A stretch of DNA of 64,000 nt from Paracoccaceae bacterium (GTDB lineage Bacteria > Pseudomonadota > Alphaproteobacteria > Rhodobacterales > Rhodobacteraceae): NCBI GenBank assembly GCA_027489375.1, contig JAIXZW010000012.1:62001-126000 (forward strand). Direction: 5' to 3'. The notes under the pieces were generated by a model, which searched no databases, was not told the DNA's origin, and saw only the letters and a program-made list of their open reading frames with translations. Below are positions 17,442 to 27,318 of the stretch, piece after piece. A program made the position numbers and the translations under genes. How positions within the stretch are numbered: the stretch's first letter is position 1; each line of letters starts with the position of its first letter.

Positions 17442-18854
17442 TTAGCCGGCGGCATCCTCCAGCCGCGCAATCGTTTCGTCCCGACCGATGACGAGCATCA
17501 TGTCATAGACGCTTGGTGTGGCGGTCCGCCCCGCAAGGGCGGCCCGCAAAGGTGCGGCGAGCTTGCCGAATCCGATGCCGTGGGCCGCGGCAATTTCGGT
17601 CAGGACCGGCTCCAGAGCCTCTTTCGTCCAGCTAACAGTTTGCAGGCGCGGCGTCAATGATTTCAGTATACCACGGGATACCGTATCCAATGCCGCGGCC
17701 GCTGCCTCATCCGCCTGAACGGGGCGGGAAACCAGCGCGAAACGTGCCTTATCAAGCAGTTCGGGGAAGGTTTTGGCCCGATCCTTCACGCAATACAGCG
17801 CACGGGACAGAAGGTCGCGCTGTGCATCGGTCAGCAGGTCCTTGTGCGCGGCGACAAGAAAAGCCTCCAGCTCATGCAGCAGCGCAGCATCTTCCATCGC
17901 GGCGATATGCTGGCCGCAAAGGTTTTCCAGTTTCTTGAAATCCAGCCGCGCGGGCGAGCGACCGATTCCCCCCAGATCGAACCATTCCATCGCCTGCGCG
18001 CTGGTGAAGAACTCGTCGTTCCCATGCGCCCAGCCAAGCCGCGTCAGATAGTTCCGCATCCCCGCCGCAGGGTAGCCCTGCACCTGATAATCGCCCACCG
18101 CCGTCGCCCCGTGGCGCTTGGACAGCTTCTTCCCGTCGGGGCCGTGAATCAGCGGGATATGCGCCCAGACCGGAATGTCCCAGCCCATCGCATCGTAAAC
18201 CATCTGCTGGCGTGCGGCATTGTTCAGGTGGTCGTCGCCACGGATCACGTGCGTGACGCCCATGTCATGGTCATCCACCACCACCGCAAGCATATAGGTC
18301 GGCGTCCCGTCCGAGCGCAGCACGATCATGTCGTCGAGCGTGGCGTTCTGGATCACCACGCGGCCCTGCACCTGATCGTCGATCACCGTCTCGCCCTCGC
18401 GGGGGGCTTTCATGCGGATGACGTAAGGAGCGTCGGGATGCGTCGCGGGATCGGCATCGCGCCACGGGCTTTGGAACACGGCATAGCTTGCGCCCGCCGC
18501 TTCCTGTCCGGCGCGGTAGGCCGCGATTTCTTCCTGCGTAGAGAAACACTTATAGGCCGTTCCACGCGCCAGCATCTGATGCGCCACCTCGGCATGGCGG
18601 TCCTTGCGTTCGAACTGGCTGACGGCCTCGCCATCCCAGTCGAGGCCGAGCCAACGCAGCCCTTGCAGGATCGCCTCGGTCGCTTCGGGGGTGGACCGTT
18701 CGCGGTCGGTATCTTCGATCCGCAACAGGAACTTGCCACCACGGCCACGGGCATAAAGCCAGTTGAACAGCGCGGTCCGCCCGCCGCCGATGTGCAGGTA
18801 TCCCGTGGGCGAGGGCGCAAAACGGGTGACGACGGGTTTTGCGGCGGCGCTCAT
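17442..18854 (-). CDS. gltX: Glutamyl-tRNA synthetase
   Basis: 470 aa, full-length class Ib synthetase. The HIGH motif appears as [20 protein letters not shown] and the KMSKS loop as [15 protein letters not shown]. The C-terminal anticodon-binding part ends in [20 protein letters not shown]. With gatB present, this enzyme probably also supplies Glu-tRNA(Gln) in a non-discriminating manner; that is inferred from pathway logic, not read from specificity residues. It is divergent from comEC, 76 bases apart. Confidence 0.97.
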   Translation of the reverse strand: MSAAAKPVVTRFAPSPTGYLHIGGGRTALFNWLYARGRGGKFLLRIEDTDRERSTPEATEAILQGLRWLGLDWDGEAVSQFERKDRHAEVAHQMLARGTAYKCFSTQEEIAAYRAGQEAAGASYAVFQSPWRDADPATHPDAPYVIRMKAPREGETVIDDQVQGRVVIQNATLDDMIVLRSDGTPTYMLAVVVDDHDMGVTHVIRGDDHLNNAARQQMVYDAMGWDIPVWAHIPLIHGPDGKKLSKRHGATAVGDYQVQGYPAAGMRNYLTRLGWAHGNDEFFTSAQAMEWFDLGGIGRSPARLDFKKLENLCGQHIAAMEDAALLHELEAFLVAAHKDLLTDAQRDLLSRALYCVKDRAKTFPELLDKARFALVSRPVQADEAAAAALDTVSRGILKSLTPRLQTVSWTKEALEPVLTEIAAAHGIGFGKLAAPLRAALAGRTATPSVYDMMLVIGRDETIARLEDAAG

Positions 18855-18930
18855 CGGGGATTAACCTTTCGGAAACCATCAGGGGAATAGGGTCGGCGCA
18901 TCTCTAGGCAATCGCGGGGCGCAAAACAAG

Positions 18931-20949
18931 GTGGGCGGGATCGTGCGGCCGTTCCTCTGGCTTGCGGCGGCGCGGGGGCATCTGTTCCCCTTTGCGCCCG
19001 TGGGCGTGGGGATCGGGATCGGCCTGTGGTTCGCGCTGCCCTTCGAGCCTGCGCTTGGGCTTTACGCACTTTGCCTCGCAGCCTCCCTCCCGCTTCTCGC
19101 CCTCTCGCGGCGCGACCTGTTCCACGCCCCCGCCATCTTCGCCCTCTGCCTGATCGCGGGCTTCCTCGCCGCCGGTCTCCGCGCCCATCGGGTCGCCGCC
19201 CCGATGATGGAGGGGCGCTATTACGGCTCTGTCACGGGGCGGGTGGTCGATGTGGACCGTTCGCAATCCGACGCGCCCCGCATCACGCTGGACCGCGTCT
19301 TCCTCGACGGCATCCCGCCCGACCGGACGCCGCAGCGGGTCCGAATCTCGCTCCACGGCGACCAGCGCGTCTTCACCCCCGCGCATGGCCAGACCGTGAT
19401 CGTCACCGCCAGCCTCGCCGCCCCCGAAGGGCCGGTCGAGCCGGGGAGTTTCGATTTCCGCCAGATGGCCTTTTTCGAAGGGCTGGGCGCGGTCGGCTAC
19501 ACCCGCAGCCCGATGCTCTTGTGGGAAGATGCCGCCCCGCGCGACCAATGGATCGGCCAGTTGCGGATGCGGCTTTCGGCGGGGATTCAGGCGCAGATCG
19601 GCGGCGATGCGGGGGCTTTCGCGGCGGGGGCCATGACGGGCGACCGGTCGGGCCTGTCGCTGCAAGCGGTGCAGGATTTGCGCGATTCGAGCCTTGCGCA
19701 TCTTCTGGCGATTTCGGGGATGAACCTTGCCTTCCTGATCGGCTTCGTCTTTTCGCTGCTCCGCTACGGTCTGGCGCTGGTCCCTTTCGTCGCGCTCCGG
19801 ATCGACACGCGCAAGTTGGCCGCCCTCTTCTCGCTTTTCATCGCAAGCTTCTACCTGCTCCTGTCGGGGGCCAATGTCGCCACCGAACGCGCCTACATCA
19901 TGGTGCTCGTCATGCTCGGCGCGGTGCTTCTCGACCGCCGCGCCATAACCCTGCGCTCGGTCGCCATCGCGGCGCTGATCCTGCTGCTCTGGCAACCCGA
20001 AGCCCTGCTCGCCCCCGGTTTCCAGATGAGCTTTGCCGCCACCATCGCCCTGATCGCGGGGTTCGAGGCGATCAACGCCCGCCTGCCCGAAAAACTGGGC
20101 CGCCTGAAGCGCGAGGCGCTGGTTCTGGTCGCCTCCTCCCTCATCGGCGGGCTTGCGACCGCGCCCTATGCGGCGGCGCATTTCAACCGCTTTGCGGAAT
20201 ACGGCTTTCTGGCCAACCTGCTGACCGTTCCCGTCATGGGCGCGGTCGTCATGCCCGCAGGAGCCATCGCCGCCCTTCTTGCCCCCTTCGGGCTTGAGGG
20301 GGCGGCGCTTTGGGTGATGGGGCAGGGGTCGGCATGGATCCTCCATGTCGCGCATATGGTGGCTGCGGTCGAAGGGTCCGTGACGGCGATCCCCACGCCC
20401 CGGCCTGCGGTGCTGCCGCTGGTGACGCTGGGGTTCCTCTGGCTCATGCTCTGGCGCGGATGGGGCAGGGTGGCGGGGCTGGTCCCTGCCGCCGTTGCTC
20501 TGGCGCTCTGGGTCCAGACCGAACGCCCCGCGCTACTGGTCGCATCCGACGGGCGGCTTGCAGGCGTGCTCGGCCCCGAAGGCCGCGCCTTGTCGAAACC
20601 CAAGGGCGGTGGCTTCGCCGCCCGCACATGGCTCGAAAATGACGGCGACCTCGCCCCGCAAGAGGTGGCGGCGAACCGTTCTGGCTTCCGGCGCGATCCC
20701 TTGGGACAACGCTTCACCGTGGCGGGAGAGGAGGGGCTGATCGTCTCGGCCAAGGCAAATATCGACGGCCTCGACCTCTGCTCGCTCGCACGGATCGTGG
20801 TTCTGCCCACGGATGCCCCCGCCGCAGGACAGCGCAAGGGCTGCCTGATCATCGACCGCGCCCTGCTTGCAAAAAGCGGGGCCATCGCGCTTTACGATGA
20901 CCTCACGCTTGTTCCGACCCATGCCGCAAAGCGGCTCTGGTCGCCCTAG
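18931..20949 (+). CDS. comEC: ComEC/Rec2 family competence protein
   Basis: 672 aa polytopic inner-membrane protein of the ComEC family, the proposed channel for single-stranded DNA uptake in natural transformation. An N-terminal DUF4131-type segment with two hydrophobic helices and an OB-like part ([16 protein letters not shown]) is followed by the Competence core: [33 protein letters not shown] is split across its signature, then about eight membrane segments. The C-terminus is short and lacks the HxHxDH metal site of the beta-lactamase-like domain found in Bacillus ComEC. The start is uncertain: GTG at 18931 or GTG at 18943. Its 3' end overlaps lexA by 4 bases. Confidence 0.9.
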   Translation: MGGIVRPFLWLAAARGHLFPFAPVGVGIGIGLWFALPFEPALGLYALCLAASLPLLALSRRDLFHAPAIFALCLIAGFLAAGLRAHRVAAPMMEGRYYGSVTGRVVDVDRSQSDAPRITLDRVFLDGIPPDRTPQRVRISLHGDQRVFTPAHGQTVIVTASLAAPEGPVEPGSFDFRQMAFFEGLGAVGYTRSPMLLWEDAAPRDQWIGQLRMRLSAGIQAQIGGDAGAFAAGAMTGDRSGLSLQAVQDLRDSSLAHLLAISGMNLAFLIGFVFSLLRYGLALVPFVALRIDTRKLAALFSLFIASFYLLLSGANVATERAYIMVLVMLGAVLLDRRAITLRSVAIAALILLLWQPEALLAPGFQMSFAATIALIAGFEAINARLPEKLGRLKREALVLVASSLIGGLATAPYAAAHFNRFAEYGFLANLLTVPVMGAVVMPAGAIAALLAPFGLEGAALWVMGQGSAWILHVAHMVAAVEGSVTAIPTPRPAVLPLVTLGFLWLMLWRGWGRVAGLVPAAVALALWVQTERPALLVASDGRLAGVLGPEGRALSKPKGGGFAARTWLENDGDLAPQEVAANRSGFRRDPLGQRFTVAGEEGLIVSAKANIDGLDLCSLARIVVLPTDAPAAGQRKGCLIIDRALLAKSGAIALYDDLTLVPTHAAKRLWSP

Positions 20950-21632
20950 TAGGTGCGGATCAGCCCGACAAGGCGGCCTTGCACGCGCACCGCGTGGTCG
21001 GGGAACACCCGTGTCTCGTAGGCTGGGTTGGCGGCTTCCAGCGCGATCATGCTGCCCTTGCGGCGGAAGCGTTTCAGCGTGGCTTCCTGCTCTTCGACCA
21101 GCGCCACGACGATATCGCCATTGTCGGCGGTCGACTGTTCGCGGATCACGACGATGTCGCCATCGTTGATTCCCGCTTCGATCATCGAATCCCCCTTCAC
21201 CTCCAGCGCGTAATGATGCCCGCGCCCCGACAGCATGGACCCCGGCACCGCGACGTGATGCGAGATTTCTGCAATCGCCTCGATCGGCACACCGGCGGCG
21301 ATCCGGCCCATGACGGGCAGTTCCAGCGCATCGACCGACTGCACGGGCAAGGCTGCTTTCGGCGTTTCCGGTTTCGATCCCGCGATCACGCGGGGGGTGA
21401 AGGCGGCTTTCTCCATCACCTCGGGCAGTTTGACGATTTCCAGCGCCCGCGCCCGATGCGCCAGACGGCGGATGAACCCGCGTTCCTCCAGCGCCGTGAT
21501 CAGACGGTGGATGCCGGATTTGGAGCGCAGGTCGAGCGCATCCTTCATCTCGTCGAACGAGGGGGGATAACCGTCACGGTCCGTCCGCGCCTTGATGAAT
21601 TCCAGCAGTTCAAGCTGTTTCTTCGTCAACAT
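20946..21632 (-). CDS. lexA: LexA repressor
   Basis: 228 aa SOS repressor. The N-terminal winged HTH begins [20 protein letters not shown] and includes [20 protein letters not shown]. The C-terminal S24 peptidase domain has the Ala-Gly cleavage site in [13 protein letters not shown], catalytic Ser in [12 protein letters not shown] and the Lys in [12 protein letters not shown]. The ATG at 21632 gives the canonical start; the frame upstream is non-conserved. Its own operator, three GTTC-type half-sites at 11-bp spacing, lies 24-49 bases upstream, so autoregulation is nearly certain. It follows moeA on the same strand but has its own regulated promoter. Confidence 0.97.
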   Translation of the reverse strand: MLTKKQLELLEFIKARTDRDGYPPSFDEMKDALDLRSKSGIHRLITALEERGFIRRLAHRARALEIVKLPEVMEKAAFTPRVIAGSKPETPKAALPVQSVDALELPVMGRIAAGVPIEAIAEISHHVAVPGSMLSGRGHHYALEVKGDSMIEAGINDGDIVVIREQSTADNGDIVVALVEEQEATLKRFRRKGSMIALEAANPAYETRVFPDHAVRVQGRLVGLIRTY

Positions 21633-21655
21633 ATGCCCGACCCCTGACGATGAAT

Positions 21656-21681
21656 GTTGACACAATGTTCTGTCAGCGTTC
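21656..21681. promoter_or_regulatory. LexA operator (alphaproteobacterial SOS box), doubled
   Basis: GTTCTGTCAGCGTTC (21667-21681) is an exact GTTC-N7-GTTC box. A third half-site, GTTG at 21656, sits 11 bp before the first GTTC, so two overlapping boxes share the middle half-site. It lies just upstream of lexA. Confidence 0.85.
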
Positions 21682-21704
21682 CCCTTTTGTGTCAAGCGAA
21701 ACGA

Positions 21705-22874
21705 TCAAAGGGCGATGTAATCCACCCGATCCCCCGCCCTGCGCGGCGCTTCGGCGACGGGTCGCACCAGCAGTGCATCCGCCTCGGTCAGAATGGTGAT
21801 CAGCGCCGAATCCTGCCGTTCGAACGGGGTGATGACGCCACCGGAATGCCGCGAGCGCATGTAATGCGCGCGGGGTCCATTGGCGGGCAGGTCGACGCCA
21901 AGCGTGGCCTGCTGCACCGCCGGACCATTCCGCCCCAACCCGATCATCGCCCGCAGCATGGGCAGCAGGAAAAGATGCCCGCAGACGATGGCCGAAACCG
22001 GATTTCCCGGCAGGCCGAGCATCGGCACCCCGCGCAAACGTCCCGCCATCAGCGGCTTTCCGGGGCGCATGGCGATCTTGTAGAAGGCCCGCTCCATCCC
22101 CATGCTTTCCGCCACGCGACCGACAAGGTCATGGTCGCCCACCGATGCGCCCCCGATGGTGACGATCATATCCGCGCCTTGGGCCATTCCCAGCACACAC
22201 TCAAGCTCGGCCACATTGTCCCGTGCGATGGGCAGCATCCGCGCCTCGCCCCCCGCCGCTTCGACCATCGCGGCCAGCGCGAAAGAGTTCGAGGCGATGA
22301 TCTGGTCGGGCGAGGGTGTCTCGCCCGGCATGACCAGTTCGTCCCCCGTGGCGATGATGGCGACGACGGGGCGGCGCGTGGCGCGCACCTCGGCCACGTT
22401 CATCGCGGCAAGCAGCGCAAGGTCGTTGGGCCGCAACACGCGCGGCGCAAGGCTTGATCCTGCGCGGAAATCCTGACCCAAGGGGCGGATGTTGGTGCCG
22501 CTGTCGGCACCTTGTCTGACGGTGATGCGGTCGCCCTCGCGGGTGACGTCTTCCTGAATGACGACCCGCGTGGCACCCCGCGGCACCGGCGCGCCGGTAA
22601 AGATGCGCACCGCTTGGCCTTCGCCGACCGCGCCCGCAAAACCGTGGCCCGCGCCCGCCTCGCCGGTCACGGCAAAGCTGTCACCCGCCTTCGGGTCGCC
22701 CGCCACGGCATAGCCATCCATCGCGCTGGCATCGAAGGGCGGCTGGTCGCGCCGCGCCACGGCGGGTTCGGCCATGAACCGCCCTGCGGCATGGCGCAAC
22801 GGCACGGTCTCGACCGGCAAGACCGTCACGAGGTCGAAGCAGCGGGTCAGGGCCTCTTCGACAGAAATCATCAT
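21705..22874 (-). CDS. moeA: Molybdopterin molybdotransferase MoeA
   Basis: 389 aa. Inserts molybdate into adenylylated molybdopterin in Mo-cofactor synthesis. Family motifs: [15 protein letters not shown] near residue 50, [28 protein letters not shown], and [13 protein letters not shown] near residue 235, ending in [18 protein letters not shown]. It overlaps moaC by 4 bases (ATGA), so the two are translationally coupled and probably part of the trpG-trpD-trpC-moaC-moeA transcription unit. Confidence 0.96.
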   Translation of the reverse strand: MMISVEEALTRCFDLVTVLPVETVPLRHAAGRFMAEPAVARRDQPPFDASAMDGYAVAGDPKAGDSFAVTGEAGAGHGFAGAVGEGQAVRIFTGAPVPRGATRVVIQEDVTREGDRITVRQGADSGTNIRPLGQDFRAGSSLAPRVLRPNDLALLAAMNVAEVRATRRPVVAIIATGDELVMPGETPSPDQIIASNSFALAAMVEAAGGEARMLPIARDNVAELECVLGMAQGADMIVTIGGASVGDHDLVGRVAESMGMERAFYKIAMRPGKPLMAGRLRGVPMLGLPGNPVSAIVCGHLFLLPMLRAMIGLGRNGPAVQQATLGVDLPANGPRAHYMRSRHSGGVITPFERQDSALITILTEADALLVRPVAEAPRRAGDRVDYIAL

Positions 22875-23344
22875 TCCGCCTCGTAACGCCCTGATTTTCC
22901 GCCATCTTTCAGGATCAGGCGGATGCCTTCGATGCGCATGGATTTCTCGACCGCCTTGACCATGTCATAGATCGTCAGGCAGGCGACCGACACGGCGGTC
23001 AATGCCTCCATCTCGACCCCCGTCTGCCCCCCTGTCTTGACCGTGGCTTCCACCACGATCCCGGGAAGCGCGGGGTCGGGCGTCAGCTCCAGCGCGACCT
23101 TGGTGATCGGCAGCGGGTGGCACAGCGGGATCAGGTCGGCGGTCTTTTTCGCCCCCATGATCCCCGCCAGCCGTGCCACGCCCAGCACGTCACCCTTCTT
23201 GGCGCGGCCCTCGGTGATCATGGCCAGCGTCTCGGCCCCCATCACCACCGTCCCCCGCGCCACGGCGATGCGGTCGGTCACGGGCTTGGCCGAGACATCG
23301 ACCATATGCGCATGACCCTTGTCGTCGAAATGCGTCAGGCTCAT
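22871..23344 (-). CDS. moaC: Cyclic pyranopterin monophosphate synthase MoaC
   Basis: 157 aa. With MoaA it converts GTP to cyclic pyranopterin monophosphate, the first committed Mo-cofactor intermediate. The family signature [20 protein letters not shown] and the catalytic lysine region [11 protein letters not shown] are intact, as is [15 protein letters not shown]. It overlaps trpC upstream and moeA downstream by 4 bases each, a tight coupling that links tryptophan and molybdenum-cofactor genes. Confidence 0.97.
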   Translation of the reverse strand: MSLTHFDDKGHAHMVDVSAKPVTDRIAVARGTVVMGAETLAMITEGRAKKGDVLGVARLAGIMGAKKTADLIPLCHPLPITKVALELTPDPALPGIVVEATVKTGGQTGVEMEALTAVSVACLTIYDMVKAVEKSMRIEGIRLILKDGGKSGRYEAE

Positions 23345-24153
23345 ATCCCGCCCTGCGATTTGAGCGGCGAGGACAGGATCGCCCGCGTTGCCGCTTCCAC
23401 ATCCTTTTGCCGCATCAGGCTTTCCCCGATCAGGAAGCAGCGTGCGCCATAGCGGGCCATGTCGGCAAGGTCGTCGGGCGTGTAAAGCCCGCTTTCCGAT
23501 ACGATCAGCCGGTCCTCGGGCACCAGCCGCGCAAGGTCACGCGTGGTTTGCAGCGTCACCTCGAAGGTGTGCAGGTTGCGGTTGTTGATCCCGATAAGAT
23601 CGCTTTTCAGCTTGGCCGCACGCTCCAACTCGGCGCGGTCATGCACTTCGATCAGCACATCCATGCCCAGCCCGAAAGCCACCGCTTCCAGCTCGGCCGC
23701 CTGACTGTCCGACAGCGAGGCCATGATCAGCAGGATGCAATCGGCGTGCAGCCCCCGCGCCTCGACGATCTGGTAGGGATCATAGATGAAATCCTTGCGC
23801 AGACAGGGCAGGTCGGTCGCCTCGTGGCACTGGGTCAGGAATTCGTCGGCCCCCTGGAACGAAGGCCCGTCGGTCAGCACGGAAAGACAGGTCGCTCCGC
23901 CCGCCTCATAGGCCTTTGCAAGCGCCGGAGGGTCGAAGTCGGGACGGATCAACCCTTTGGAGGGCGAGGCTTTCTTCACCTCGGCAATCAGCCCGTAGCC
24001 CGTGGCCGCAGCCTCGTGCAGCGCACGGGAAAAGCCGCGCGGGGCAGGGGCGGCGTTGGCGGCCTCTTCCAGATCGCCCAGCGAATGCTTGGCCTTGCGG
24101 GCGGCGACTTCTTCCAGCTTGTAGGTCTTGATGCGGTCTAGGATCGTGCTCAT
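23341..24153 (-). CDS. trpC: Indole-3-glycerol-phosphate synthase
   Basis: 270 aa, monofunctional (no TrpF fusion). TIM barrel that closes CdRP to indole-3-glycerol phosphate. Visible marks: [20 protein letters not shown] with the catalytic Lys, [40 protein letters not shown] and [12 protein letters not shown]. It begins 29 bases after trpD and overlaps moaC by 4 bases, consistent with one operon. Confidence 0.98.
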   Translation of the reverse strand: MSTILDRIKTYKLEEVAARKAKHSLGDLEEAANAAPAPRGFSRALHEAAATGYGLIAEVKKASPSKGLIRPDFDPPALAKAYEAGGATCLSVLTDGPSFQGADEFLTQCHEATDLPCLRKDFIYDPYQIVEARGLHADCILLIMASLSDSQAAELEAVAFGLGMDVLIEVHDRAELERAAKLKSDLIGINNRNLHTFEVTLQTTRDLARLVPEDRLIVSESGLYTPDDLADMARYGARCFLIGESLMRQKDVEAATRAILSSPLKSQGGI

Positions 24154-24182
24154 GGGTCTTTTCCGGCCAATGGCCTGTTGTT

Positions 24183-25199
24183 TCAGGCCGCCGAGGTGAT
24201 GCGGGCCACCGCCGCCACCTTGGCTTGCGCCGCTTTGGAATCGATGGCGTTGCGGGCAAGGTCCACGCCTTCGGTCAGGGTCTTGACCTTTTCCGCCACC
24301 ACGAGCGCCGCTGCCGCGTTCAGCAGCACCGCATCGCGGTAAGCCCCCGTCGCCCCGTCAAGCAGCGCGCGGAAAGCCACCGCATTCTCGGCCGGTGTCC
24401 CGCCAAGGATCGATTCGAACGGGTGATAGGGCAGGCCCGCATCTTCGGGTCCGATCTCGAATTCCTTGATGAACCCGCCCTCGAGCGCGCAAACCTTGGT
24501 CTTGGCGGCGATGGAGATTTCGTCGGTCCCGTCCCCGCCATGCACCAGCCACGCCTTTTCCGAACCAAGCTTCAGCAGCGTCTCCGCCATCGGGCGGATC
24601 AGCCGGTCGGTAAAGGTGCCGGTCAACTGCCGCTTCGCCCCCGCAGGGTTGGTCAGCGGCCCAAGGATGTTGAAGATCGTCCGCGTCCCCAGCTCGGCCC
24701 GCACGGGGCCGACATGGCGCATCGCGGGATGGTGCATCGGCGCCATCATGAAACCGATCCCCGCCTCGGCCAGACAGCGCTCCACCACATCGGGGCCGAC
24801 CATCACGTTCAGCCCCATTTCCGTCAGCGCATCCGCCGAGCCGGACTTGGACGACAGGTTCCGGTTGCCATGCTTGGCCACCGCCACCCCGCAGGCCGCA
24901 ACGACAAAGGCCGTGGCGGTCGAGATGTTCAGCGTGCCCTTGCCATCGCCGCCGGTGCCCACGATGTCCATCGCCCCCGCAGGGGCCGTGACCTTGTGGC
25001 ACTTCGACCGCATCACGGTTGCGGCCGCGGTGTATTCATCCACCGTCTCGCCCCGCGTGCGCAGCGCCATCAGGAACCCGCCCATCTGCGCGGGCGTGCC
25101 CTCCCCGTTGAACAATGCCTCGAACGCGGTCTCCGCCTCGGCGCGGGTCAACGGGCGTTCGGCGGCGAGGCCGATCAGCGGGCGCAGGATATCGCTCAT
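24183..25199 (-). CDS. trpD: Anthranilate phosphoribosyltransferase
   Basis: 338 aa, monofunctional. Transfers phosphoribosyl from PRPP to anthranilate. The PRPP loop [18 protein letters not shown], the anthranilate-site [15 protein letters not shown] and the acidic metal site [12 protein letters not shown] are all present. Its start overlaps the trpG stop by 4 bases (ATGA), indicating translational coupling. Confidence 0.98.
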   Translation of the reverse strand: MSDILRPLIGLAAERPLTRAEAETAFEALFNGEGTPAQMGGFLMALRTRGETVDEYTAAATVMRSKCHKVTAPAGAMDIVGTGGDGKGTLNISTATAFVVAACGVAVAKHGNRNLSSKSGSADALTEMGLNVMVGPDVVERCLAEAGIGFMMAPMHHPAMRHVGPVRAELGTRTIFNILGPLTNPAGAKRQLTGTFTDRLIRPMAETLLKLGSEKAWLVHGGDGTDEISIAAKTKVCALEGGFIKEFEIGPEDAGLPYHPFESILGGTPAENAVAFRALLDGATGAYRDAVLLNAAAALVVAEKVKTLTEGVDLARNAIDSKAAQAKVAAVARITSAA

Positions 25200-25789
25200 G
25201 CCGACACCTTGGCGGCGGCATCTGCCTCTTCAAGGAAATTGCGCAACAACTGGTGCCCGTGCTCCGACGCGATGCTCTCGGGGTGGAACTGCACCCCCTC
25301 GATCAGCGCCGATTTGTGCCGCAGCCCCATGATCGTGCCATCTTCAAGCCATGCGGTGACTTCCAGACAGTCGGGCAGGGTGGCGCGGTCCACGATCAGC
25401 GAATGGTAGCGCGTCGCTTGAAAGGGCGAGGGCAGGCCACGGAACACGCCCTTGCCCGCGTGATGCATCGTCCCCATCTTGCCATGCACGATCTCATGGC
25501 AGCGCACTACATTGCCGCCAAAGGCCTGCCCGATGGTCTGATGCCCCAGACAGACACCCAGAAGGGGGATTCGCGCCTCATAAGCCGCAAGCGTCAGCGG
25601 CAGGCAAATCCCCGCCGCCGCAGGGTCGCAAGGGCCGGGCGAAAGCACGATGGACGAAGGTTTCATCGCCATCACAGCCTGCACATCCAGCGCATCATTG
25701 CGTTTCACGACGATATCGGCCCCCAACTCGCCCAGATAATGGACGAGGTTGTAGGTAAAGCTGTCGTAGTTATCGATCAGAAGCAGCAT
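25196..25789 (-). CDS. trpG: Anthranilate/aminodeoxychorismate synthase glutamine amidotransferase component
   Basis: 197 aa class I glutamine amidotransferase that feeds ammonia to TrpE. The nucleophile is the Cys in [17 protein letters not shown], and the His-Glu pair is in [13 protein letters not shown]. The start at 25789 ([14 protein letters not shown]) is the family start; an upstream frame extension is not conserved. trpE is not adjacent: it lies about 1.5 kb away, past a plus-strand deacetylase gene. TrpG may also serve folate synthesis (PabA role), which cannot be decided here. Confidence 0.95.
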   Translation of the reverse strand: MLLLIDNYDSFTYNLVHYLGELGADIVVKRNDALDVQAVMAMKPSSIVLSPGPCDPAAAGICLPLTLAAYEARIPLLGVCLGHQTIGQAFGGNVVRCHEIVHGKMGTMHHAGKGVFRGLPSPFQATRYHSLIVDRATLPDCLEVTAWLEDGTIMGLRHKSALIEGVQFHPESIASEHGHQLLRNFLEEADAAAKVSA

Positions 25790-25926
25790 CTTGCGTGGCC
25801 TTGCCGAAGGGGGGTGAAGCCGGAAACGGGTCGGGCTATACATGGGCAGAGCGTGGGCGCAAGGTCAAGGTGACGTTGGCAGCGAACGGGGCCGCGAAAT
25901 GGCCGCGAAGGAATGGGGGCAGGCGC

Positions 25927-27258
25927 GTGATCCGTGGCTTTGTGACTGGTTTGGTCTGGGGTGGCATCGTGGCTGGCGCGGGGTTGGCCGTCGTCTCGCA
26001 ACTGGCACCCTTGCCGCAACGCGGCACGCCCGGGGCCGCGCCCGTTGCGACACCCGCCCCCGCGGCGACCGCAGAACCCGTCACCGCGCCCGAACCCGCG
26101 CTGACGCCCGAAGCCACGCCCCTGCCCGAAGCGCCTGCCGAGCCGACAAGCGAGCCGACAACCGAGCCTGCGCCCGAACCTGCGCCAGTAATTGACGGGC
26201 AGACCCCGCCCGACAGCCCCGCACAGCCCGAGGCGGGGGGCGAACCGGCAACGCTGCCCGCGACCGATCCCGTCGCCCCGCCCGCGACCGGACCTGCCGA
26301 CACGCCCTCGCCCGCCGCGCCCGGGGATGCGCCCGCCGCGACCGAACCCCTTCCGTCTCCGGTGGAAGAACCGCTGCTCGAACCCGTCATCCCCGAACCC
26401 GCCGAACCGGCGCCGAGCGGCCCGAAGTTTCTGAAACCCGAATCCGAGGGTCTGCCCGGCGATACTTCGCGCCTGATCACGCCTGACAGCGAACCGCTGA
26501 CCGATGCACCCGCCGCATCCTCGGACAGCTTGCCACGGATCGGCGATTCCGCCGCGACCGCCCCCGCGCCCACACCTGCGACGCCGCTCGACCTGTTCTC
26601 GCGTCCCTTTGACAACATCGAGGCAAAACCGCTTTTCGCCATCCTTCTGGTGGACGATGGCAGCAAAGGGATCGACCGCGAGACCCTTGCCGCGCTGCCC
26701 TTCCCCGTGACCTTCGTCATCGACCCGCTTGCCCCCGCGGCGGCTGAGGCGGCGGCGCTCTATCGCGCTGGTGGGCAAGAGGTGGTCATGCTTGCCAATG
26801 CCATTCCCACGGGCGCCACGGCTGCGGATCTGGAGCAAAGCCTGCAGGCGCTCGACCTTGCGCTGCCCGATGCGGTGGCGGTGATGGGGGGAGAGACGTT
26901 GGCGCAGGACAACCAGACGCTCGCCTCGGCCCTTGTCCCGATCATTGCGGCGCAGGGGCGGGGCGTGGTGACGATGGAAACGGGCCTGAACGCGCTGGAA
27001 CAGGTGGCGCGGCGCGAAAGCGTGCCCACGGCTTCCGTCTTCCGCAAGCTCGACGCGCAGGGCGAGACTGTGCCGGTGATCCGCCGCTACCTCGACCGTG
27101 CGGCCTTCCGTGCCGCACAGGAAGGGTCGGTCGTGGTGATGGGGACGACGAAGCCCGACACCATCGCCGCCATCCTGCAATGGAATGTCGAAGGCCGCGC
27201 GGCATCGGTCGCTTTGGCCCCCATCTCGGCGGTTTTGCGACAGGCGGAAACGGAATAG
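25927..27258 (+). CDS. Divergent polysaccharide deacetylase family protein with long Pro/Ala-rich linker
   Basis: 443 aa from GTG at 25927, preceded by GGGGGCAG. One N-terminal membrane helix (residues 5-25) is followed by about 180 residues rich in Pro, Ala, Glu and Thr, predicted disordered, then a globular domain from about residue 235: FAILLVDDGSKGIDRETL, LPFPVTFVIDPLAP, YRAGGQEVVMLANAIPTGA. This is the divergent polysaccharide deacetylase pattern (DUF610/YibQ type) with degenerate metal residues. It is likely a periplasmic envelope protein; catalysis is doubtful. It sits on the opposite strand between trpG and trpE, splitting the trp genes. Confidence 0.8.
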   Translation: MIRGFVTGLVWGGIVAGAGLAVVSQLAPLPQRGTPGAAPVATPAPAATAEPVTAPEPALTPEATPLPEAPAEPTSEPTTEPAPEPAPVIDGQTPPDSPAQPEAGGEPATLPATDPVAPPATGPADTPSPAAPGDAPAATEPLPSPVEEPLLEPVIPEPAEPAPSGPKFLKPESEGLPGDTSRLITPDSEPLTDAPAASSDSLPRIGDSAATAPAPTPATPLDLFSRPFDNIEAKPLFAILLVDDGSKGIDRETLAALPFPVTFVIDPLAPAAAEAAALYRAGGQEVVMLANAIPTGATAADLEQSLQALDLALPDAVAVMGGETLAQDNQTLASALVPIIAAQGRGVVTMETGLNALEQVARRESVPTASVFRKLDAQGETVPVIRRYLDRAAFRAAQEGSVVVMGTTKPDTIAAILQWNVEGRAASVALAPISAVLRQAETE

Positions 27259-27286
27259 GGAGGCATTCTGCCCCCCGCTTCGCCCC

Positions 27287-27317
27287 CCCCCCGAGGATAT
27301 TTGGGGCAAGAGGAAGG
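27287..27317 (+). repeat. Composite intergenic element, copy 2 (box only)
   Basis: A C-run followed by CGAGGATATTTGGGGCAAG and AGGAAGG fills the gap between the deacetylase stop and the trpE stop. The G6C hairpin of other copies is absent; only C-runs remain. Confidence 0.7.
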
Positions 27318-27318
27318 G

